This document shows positions 56,741-64,000 of a DNA stretch of 64,000 bases, one piece after another. A program made the translations under genes and the position numbers. Positions within the stretch are counted from its first letter, which is position 1, and the number at the start of each line of letters is the position of its first letter. The notes under the pieces were generated by a model. The model was not told the DNA's origin. It made no database searches and was given only the letters and a program-made list of their open reading frames with translations. The DNA is from Colius striatus (Eukaryota; Chordata; Aves; Coliiformes; Coliidae): NCBI RefSeq assembly GCF_028858725.1, contig NC_084790.1:85375506-85439505 (forward strand), read 5' to 3'.

Positions 56741-57689
56741 TATGGAGGGACCCGAGGCAGGAATGGTCCTGGGAAACAAGTTTGGGTAACGCCTGTTAAC
56801 ACTACCTGTGCAAAAATTGCAGCCAGCAGACGGGGTTCTGTTCATTGCACATCAAGAACCTAAAGCCCTGAAACAGCTACTGTCTTCCAGACTTAATGTC
56901 TGTAGCAACCCTTGCTGCACCTTCGTTTGTCATCCCAGTGTGTGGTTTCTGTGCTCATTCCTTCCTATTGTTGTTGTCAGAGATTTTGCCCAAGTTTCTG
57001 CTCTCTCTTGCTCTGGTGATTGCAGCATCTTCCTCTCCACAACAAGCAGGCTTCCCCACTTTTATGTCAAATGTCACCTCTGAGGTCATCACCCCATCCT
57101 GCCTTGCTCCTTCTCTCCCTCTTCCAAACATCCGGCTACCTCCCCCTTGGCTATTGCAACAACTCTGACACAAGCCCCCCTCTTTCAAAGCTTTCCCTAT
57201 CTGTCCATGCTTACTAATCCTCTCTAGCTGAGCCACCCTCCCCCTCTCCAACCTCTCCTGCTCTCCTCACAGTCTTTTCCAGCATGCATGGCCCAGTCAC
57301 ATGCTGGTGCTCGGGAAGGTCTTATGATGGGTAGAGACATCCGAGCAAGGCTGTGGCAGGCACCTGCTGAACGAGGCCCTGCCAGGTAGGACACCTCCAG
57401 CTCGTGCCCCATCCCACAGCCATCAGCCACCCGCTGACTCAGCAAGGACACCACACCGACTGCACGGGCACAGGGAGGGAGGCAGAGGCTGTGAATCTGG
57501 ATTGCAAATGCAAGGTAGGAGTGTTACACAGAGGGAGGGGGTTAAGGGGACAAGTCCTGCACCTGTACTCCAGACTGGGCAGGTCTGCTGCCCCTGCTCC
57601 TATGTCCATCCTGCGTGGCAGGTCTCTGCTTACACCTCCTGCATCGTGCCCTGCTTAGAAAATATCACCCTTGCTCTGCAAAGTGTGTC

Positions 57690-58285
57690 ACAGAATCATA
57701 GAATAGAATCCCAAAACAGTTTAGGTTGGAAGAGACCCTCCTCAAAGGCCATCTAGTCCAGCCCCCTTGCCACGGGCAGGGACATCTCCAACCAGATCAG
57801 GCTGCTGACCTGGGATGTTCCCAGGGATGGGGCAAGGACCACCTCTCTGGGCATCCTGTGCCAGGGCCTCACCACCCTCAGCCTAAAACAATTCTTCCTG
57901 CTATCTGGTCTGAATCTCCTCTTGTTAAAACCATCACCTCTTGTCCTATGGATACAGACCCTGCTAAAAGCTCTGCCCACAGTTTTCTTCTTGTCTGCTT
58001 TAGGGATTGGAGGCTGGTTTAAGGCCCTTCCCAGAGCCTTCTCTTCTCCAGGCTGAACCCCCCCAACTCTCTCAGCCTGTCCTCGCAGCAGAGGGGCTCC
58101 AGCCCTCAGATCACCTCTGTGGCCTCCTCTGGACTCATTCCAACAGCTCCACATCCTCCTGATGTTGGTGCCCAAAGCTGCAGACAGCACCGCAGTGGGC
58201 TCTCACCAAAGCAGAGCAGATGGGAGAGTCCCTTCCCTCATCTTGCTGCCCATACTGCTTTGGATGCAGCCCTGGATATAACTGA
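57690..58285 (-). mobile_element. CR1 LINE 3' fragment, older subfamily
   Basis: About 595 bp starting CAGAATCATAGAATAGAATC and containing TTTAGGTTGGAAGAGACC and CATCTAGTCCAGCCCCCTT. Confidence 0.88.
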
Positions 58286-59902
58286 CTGGTAGAGTTCCTG
58301 GGATGAATATCAGCAATGTCTCTACATCACAGGCAAGAACATGAGTGCAAAGCACTAAGAAACCCCCCCGAGCTCTTCTTAATTAATTACAGACCCACTG
58401 ACTCTTCCTAATAAGATCCCCACACTCAACAAACACAATAAATGGGAGAAATGAGGCAATTAAGAATAAACGGCCAGAGGGTGAAGTAAAGCCCAGTGGG
58501 GGACCAGCATCCTCAGGGCCACCTCATTCTTTCCTGTCTTCGTATTGCACACGCTGTAACTGCATGGGCTAGATGCTCATTGAGACACCAAGGAACGCAG
58601 GGGCGGAATAACTGGAGGGTTCTCAAAGTAAAATGTGCAAGCTGGTGAAAAATTAAATGGATAATGTTGTCGGTATAAGTAAAGCAAACATCTGAGGACA
58701 GCAGGAGATTCCACATGTCTCCAAGAATGGCTCGAGGCTTTCCCCTGTCTCAGGCAGATCCCAGTGCTGTGCCCTGCTCAGATTTGAGAAGGCAAAAGGT
58801 TCAAGGGAGAGAGTGAATGAAAAGCAGGGTGCTGGAGAACAAATTGTATCAGCCTTGATGATGCACAGCAGTCTTGTGCTGCCATTTGTGCCCCCAGCTA
58901 TCATGCCTTTTCTGAAAAACAGAAGATAGTGCATAAGGTATGTTTGTGGCTTAAAATACCACTCCCCTTGAGTGTGGATTGCAGCAAAACACTGCCAAAG
59001 GATCTCCTAAACACCAGTCAAATCACCAATCGGGACCACAAAGAGTGAAGAACCTGCATGAGCTGTCTGACTCAAGAACAGCCCAGGAAGAAAGGATTAG
59101 CTGAGATTTGCAACCGTGGAGCTTGGGTGCAAATTAGCAATATCTGTTAGCAAAGTAACATTCCATGTTTTCGTGGGGCCTTGCTAAAGTAAGTAGCACA
59201 GTCTTTGGTTTTAATAAATAGCTCGTTTTCTTTCCTGTAGGCTCTGGGGAGTGGCGTGCTCAGAGTTTCCTTCATTTGGTGTCCACACAGACTCACAGGA
59301 TCAGTTTTGAAAGCCTGAGAGAAACGTCAAGTGGATTTAGGAGTGCTGAAAATGAAGCTCTAGATGTGGCTTAGTCTGGGAAGTTTTTGGAGGAGGAGTG
59401 TCAGCTTTCTAATTATTCTGCCAAAATGCCAACTTGCAAGATCTTTCAGTTACTAATTACCAGAAATGAGCCCAAAGACAGAGCTGTGCCTTGGTCTGAC
59501 AGGCCTATCTAAGCAGGCAGGATTGCCAGTGCCGGTTCTGCCAGTTCTCACTGTCCCTTCTGGAGCTACAGTCCTGCTGAGTGTTGAGTACAGCTCACTA
59601 ATGGTGCTATAACCCCGTCATCCCCAGACTTGGGCCAAATATTCCCGCAGAGAAAAAAAACGTGGATAAGGATATGCACTCTAAAGCAAACCCTAAACCA
59701 AACAACCACCCTCCAGGCTTGTCTCTGGACTTTCTAGCAGCTCCAGGATCTGCTTACACAAAGACAGGGGAGCAGTATTGGCAATTTATTACTTTCTTTA
59801 ATCTTTTCCCTTTGCTGGATGCAGAAGAGTTAAAGCAGAAGCACTGCTAGGGGCTCACCGTTCACCAGCTGAAGGGTCAAGTGATCACGAACTTCTGGAG
59901 CA

Positions 59903-59975
59903 ACCCGGGCTAGTGTCCCTGCCCATGGGAGCTTTAAGGTCCCTTCCCACTCCAAATCTAGGACTCTGAGACATT
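59903..59975 (+). mobile_element. CR1 3' end remnant
   Basis: A short stretch with CCGGGCTAGTGTCCCTGCCC and TTTAAGGTCCCTTCCCACTC, decayed in the tail. It resembles the 9.27-9.46 kb copy. Confidence 0.6.
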
Positions 59976-61890
59976 CCTCCAATCCCCCACCTAAGCAGGA
60001 CCTCAACAAGGAGCAGAACACCCCCCTGGCCACCCACAACACCTCAGCACTGCCAATGGGCTTGGCTCCAAGTCTATGTTCAAGCCCAAACATGCTCAGC
60101 ATTCATACAGCTTGGATGGAACAGCATGGGCTTTGGGTAAAGGAATAAGAAGAGAGAAAAATGTATGTCAGTCCTCAGCACAGAGCTAAAGACATCCTTG
60201 TCTGCAGAGTGGATGGAGCAGTCCCACCACCCACCCACCACTGGGTCCTCTGTCCAACACAAAGCAGCCGAGTGGCCTGGATCCATCTCACGTCCCACGG
60301 GACGTGCTGGGAATGACGAGCTGACGAATGACACTCGTCTGTTTGGACACAGGGAATAGGTGTCAGGACACCCTGAGCTCCTGCTGGCTTTCAGGCGATG
60401 CTCCTGCACAGCTCTGGTGTGGCTGGAGACGGCTTAGGGTCACCTGAAGGTCTCTGCAAGAGCAACACCGCTATCAGAGTAACCTGTTGACTAATGCAAG
60501 GAATGGGGCAGGGGTGAAAACAGTCCTCGTAAAAATCAAGTCTGGGAAAATGGCACAACAAAGAGTGGCCAAGAAGTTTGTCCTTTGTGAAGGGTGGTCT
60601 GGTGACAGGGCTGGGGACCTGCAATGGGGAGGGGCAGCCGGCGGGGATCAAAGCCTTCTGCAAACCTCTCAGAGGTGGACGGCGATGCCCAGAGGCAGGT
60701 ACAAACTGTAACGTTCCTCCCTGTGTGACAACGCTCACAAGAATTAGCTCTGTGCAGGAATGTGGGGATTTATTCTTCAAGGGCCAGCGTATCCGCCAGC
60801 GCTACAGACCAAACACTGCACCAACAAGAGCATGTGCTTGATAAGAACCCAGGAACAGATGCCAGCGGATTTAATGTGGGACAGGAGGCCCATTGCAGGT
60901 TTGCAGACTGCTGGCAGGGTCAGCTGTAAATATTCCCTCACAATCAAACGCATTCATCTAAGGATTACATGCTGGGGGCTTTGTGGTAAAGTAAATTTGC
61001 AACTAACGGGACCATTAATAGTCAGACAGTTTAGTTGGCTCGCTGGCTGCCATTTATTTTCCCCTCAGTCATTTTTACTACATCTAAATACCATGGGGAT
61101 GCAGGACTTGAATGATGTGGCCTAAGAAATCAGCTTAGAAGAGGCAGGAGAGGGGGTTACCTCCAACAAAGAGAGCTCAACAGGGATCGAATGGGGATAT
61201 CAATAGTGGGTAATGCCACTGAAGCATGTGAGCTGATTTCATAACCTGATGGAGATTAGCCTCTTCTGTAAGCAGAAGGATATGAGGTGTCGGTCCTGTA
61301 AAGCGTGTCCACGGAGGGGCTGCATTTGAAAGTCTGAGGAGGGGAGGAGAGACACCATGGGGAAAGGAATGGCTGCAAAACAAAGACACCACAGCCTGTG
61401 TTCACCACAGTTTGATGCTCCCAGAACAAAAACATCCAGAGCAGAAACTGCACCACACAAATAGGATCTCCCTCCACTGCAGGAAGAGCCAAGTATAAAA
61501 TAACTGGTGGCATGATGGGATGATGACAAACCGAGAGGTCGTGAGCTGAGCAGGCGTGGGGCAATGCAAGGGTTAACTCGGGATGGTGTTTCACCACAGA
61601 CCCTTTGAGTTACAGTCAACTGTGCACACCCATCCTATGTTGGGGTTCCCTTGTGTCCTTCCCCCCAGCCCAGTGCACCCCAGTGTTCCCATCCAAGCAG
61701 CCCTTCCCTCTCTGTTCTCCAGTCCAGCCCTTACCCTCATCATCTCAGAAACAAAGTGAGCAAAAGGAGCCAAGAGGGAAATTAACACCAATCCCATCAA
61801 ATTCTGCTGCCTGGGCTGTGTTTTATAATTGAAAAAACTGTTTTATAACTCAAAACAGGAAAAAAATATAAGAGGGAGAATAATTCTCTC

Positions 61891-61916
61891 CCCTCCTCCT
61901 CCTCCTCCTCCTCTCC
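61891..61916 (+). repeat. (CTC)n microsatellite
   Basis: About eight CTC units in the intergenic region. Confidence 0.9.
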
Positions 61917-63686
61917 TGCAAATCCTACTTCCTCTGTCACTGGAGACTGAAAACAGAGGAAAAAAAACCAGGCAGGAAGAATGGAGGGTGTGTAAAACAC
62001 TCTCAAGTTTCTAAATGTGGACTTAAAAATTTGCATAATAGGAATAATCACTCAGACATGGAACATCTGACCTAAAACAATGAAGCCAATCATTGGCGGA
62101 TGAGCAGTCCTTAAGAGGAACACCTCAGACTCTTCTTGTGCCATGGCTCTCAGTAACCAGCACCCCACAAATTGCTGAGCCACAGGTTTTCCCCACCAGG
62201 AGGGCTCACTCCAGCCCAATGCTCCACTTGCACCTTCCTAGCCAGGTGAACGGACGAGATGCAAGCCACACCATGGGAACACTGCAAATCCCTCCTGCAG
62301 CCGCTCCCCAAGGCAGTGATACCCTGTCCTGGGCAATCAAACACTCTCCCTGCTGCTCTTTCCATCCCTGGGACAATGAAGGGTGCAACAACAGCAGCAT
62401 TGACATACCATGATGCTTTTTATTTCCCTGGTGATCTCCAGAGCCACTCACACCAGGATTACTCTTAGCTCTGCAGGTTTTTTTAAGAGGTTGTGCAATG
62501 CGGAAGGATTTTCCCCTTTCCTTTCATACTCGGCTTTGATGGTGCAGTTCATCCCTACTTCTTGCTGCTATTTCTGCAAGGAAAGGAGGTGTCAGCATGC
62601 TAATTTTAGACAGGGAGATAGAAGCATTAAAGATAATTATTTTGCAAAAGGCTCCATGACAGCCTGTTGCTATCACAGCTCCTGCAGAAGACACAGACCC
62701 GGGTCTGAGATGACCTGCTCATATAGAAACAGTATTGAAAGAGTCTCATTGCTGGATGCACAGACATGGAAACCTCTCAAGTGATGAGACTGCTGAAAAA
62801 ACTGTCCAATCCTTCCCCAAGATCACCAGCAGACTCTAGAACTTTAAGTGTTTTGGCACATTAATTTCCATATCGTACTGATTTTAGCTCTTTGCTACTA
62901 AGAAAGAGACTTAACTGCTCTCATGTCCTTTCTGCCTCTCCATCTCATGGCTCTGCCCTGACTCACGCTGCTTGGTGCTGAGGAGGAAACCAGCCTCAGC
63001 CACGCAGCACCCACCTGCAAAGAGCTTGTGACTGCAGCTGAGTGGGACGTTTTTCTAGTTCTTATGAAAATGCTCATGATTTCTAAAACATTCCTGTTCT
63101 GCTTTTGGACCAAATGGAGCTCTTTAGGGGGATGGACAGAACAAAAGAGCCACAAAATCACCTCCAAAAACAGCCAGTATCTCACATCTCCCTGGGCATT
63201 GCCTGGCTCACATTAGCTGCCGTGACAAAGCTTCCAGCATCCAGTGCTGTAGCATATTGAGCTTCCATCTCTTTTGAAGTGGATTATTATCTATTTTACC
63301 CTGCTTTATTAGTACTTGCTATAATATCCAGAAGTTCCGTCTGGGAGCCGTGAAATCTTTCACAGTGAAAAAGTAATACAAAGTAGGAATTTCTCCTTAA
63401 ACTATTATTGGACTTAAAGAACTGTTATCTTCCAAGCAGCTCTCGGTGGGAGCCTTCTTCCTGCCCCCACCCCAGGCCACGAGGGTTACAGAGAGGTCAG
63501 CACAGAGCCTCACTCGTGGCAGTGATGTGATGCCCATCACGACAGCTCCTGACCATCTCCCCGGACGATCGTCACCTTTTGGCTGAAGCAGCCAGGGATT
63601 ATTTGGATGCACTTCTTTCCTTGCTGTTGCTAAGTTATTCTCACTGCTACTATCATTCTTGAGAGTCAGAAGCAAAATGCAGGACC

Positions 63687-63707
63687 TCCCCCCCCCCACC
63701 CCCTCCT
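63687..63707 (+). repeat. poly-C run
   Basis: About ten C, one A, five C, one T, two C. Confidence 0.9.
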
Positions 63708-64000
63708 TACTCCTGGAGCCTGGCTTTGCACAGACAAAAGAAGGACATGTCCCCACCCGTGACAGCTTGACAATAGGAAAAGGCATCAGCTGAATGCAAA
63801 GGCACTGGAGGAAGAATGAGAAGACATCACACTGACCCACGGTCTGGGGGTGTTTTATTGGCACCAGGAGTTTCTTTAAGTGGTGAAGCATTTGGTGATG
63901 AGACTTGGTGGATTCATTTCCTGTAAGAGTCAGTCCATCAGCTGAAAAACCTCTGTCCATTCTTTTTTAGGCCTCTGCTGTCGTTGAGAGGGACCACACA

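Larger units (their letters stand above)
51460..64000. other. intergenic DNA upstream of RPL17
   Basis: About 12.5 kb in which I find no exon with a recognisable family. It contains the CR1 copies listed at 52.9, 53.7, 54.7, 56.0, 56.2, 57.7 and 59.9 kb plus simple repeats. The pieces 51.46-52.92, 58.3-59.9 and 60.0-64.0 kb are apparently unique. The longest open frames (187 codons at 63.4-63.96 kb, 139 at 52.3-52.7 kb) look like chance. In human the neighbouring gene on this side is LIPG, which may start beyond the right edge. Confidence 0.6.

Noticed and set aside
63397-63960. 187-codon minus-strand open frame
   Set aside because: No recognisable domain, a poly-C run inside, and no splice or promoter context. 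Chance is more likely, although it is close to the window edge.
51460-64000. search for LIPG exons
   Set aside because: No lipase signature or signal-peptide exon recognised; the gene may begin to the right.

Overview
The window is nuclear DNA from a bird. The evidence is three vertebrate genes with small exons and long introns, GC-rich CpG-island promoters, and about 35 fragments of the CR1 LINE, the dominant avian retroposon, many ending in the typical ATTCTATG-type octamer tail. I estimate by eye that CR1 covers about 20% of the window. That is high for a bird and is more typical of woodpecker-like (Piciformes) genomes; the lineage call is inference.

Layout. All three genes lie on the minus strand, in the order known from human chromosome 18q21. 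(1) DYM (dymeclin) fills about 1-34,100: a CpG-island promoter with a non-coding first exon (33.4-34.1 kb), the ATG exon at 21.3-21.5 kb, and further coding exons at 13.3, 12.5, 11.1 and 1.6 kb. The gene continues beyond the left edge. (2) C18orf32 (UPF0729) has its first exon and promoter at about 44.2-44.3 kb and a single recognisable coding exon at 41.41-41.68 kb. (3) RPL17 (ribosomal protein uL22) runs from a TOP-type promoter near 50.1 kb to a stop at 44,628. Its six coding exons give a complete 184-residue protein. Three copies of the box C/D snoRNA SNORD58 sit in its introns, as in mammals.

The genes are tightly packed: the RPL17 poly(A) signal lies about 300-400 bp from the C18orf32 promoter. 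Promoter-type motifs are readable: TCTCGCGAGA at RPL17, a ZNF143/THAP11-type ACTACAA-TCCCAGCATGC element at DYM, and CCAAT, ETS and CACGTG elements at C18orf32.

From about 51.5 kb to the right end I find no coding exon; it is intergenic DNA with CR1 fragments. In mammals the next gene is LIPG, but no LIPG exon is recognisable here. Other elements are one probable solo ERV LTR (about 23.1 kb), a weaker LTR candidate (about 48.3-48.7 kb) and several simple repeats.

I do not see a novel multi-gene system. The observations most worth a second look are the SNORD58 triplet, the RPL17/C18orf32 spacing, the diverged C18orf32 C-terminus, promoter-proximal CR1 insertions, a CR1 copy with a clean 5' inversion, a CR1 with an internal duplication, and the LTR candidates. 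All exon boundaries come from reading GT/AG signals and matching remembered protein families; no alignment was run.
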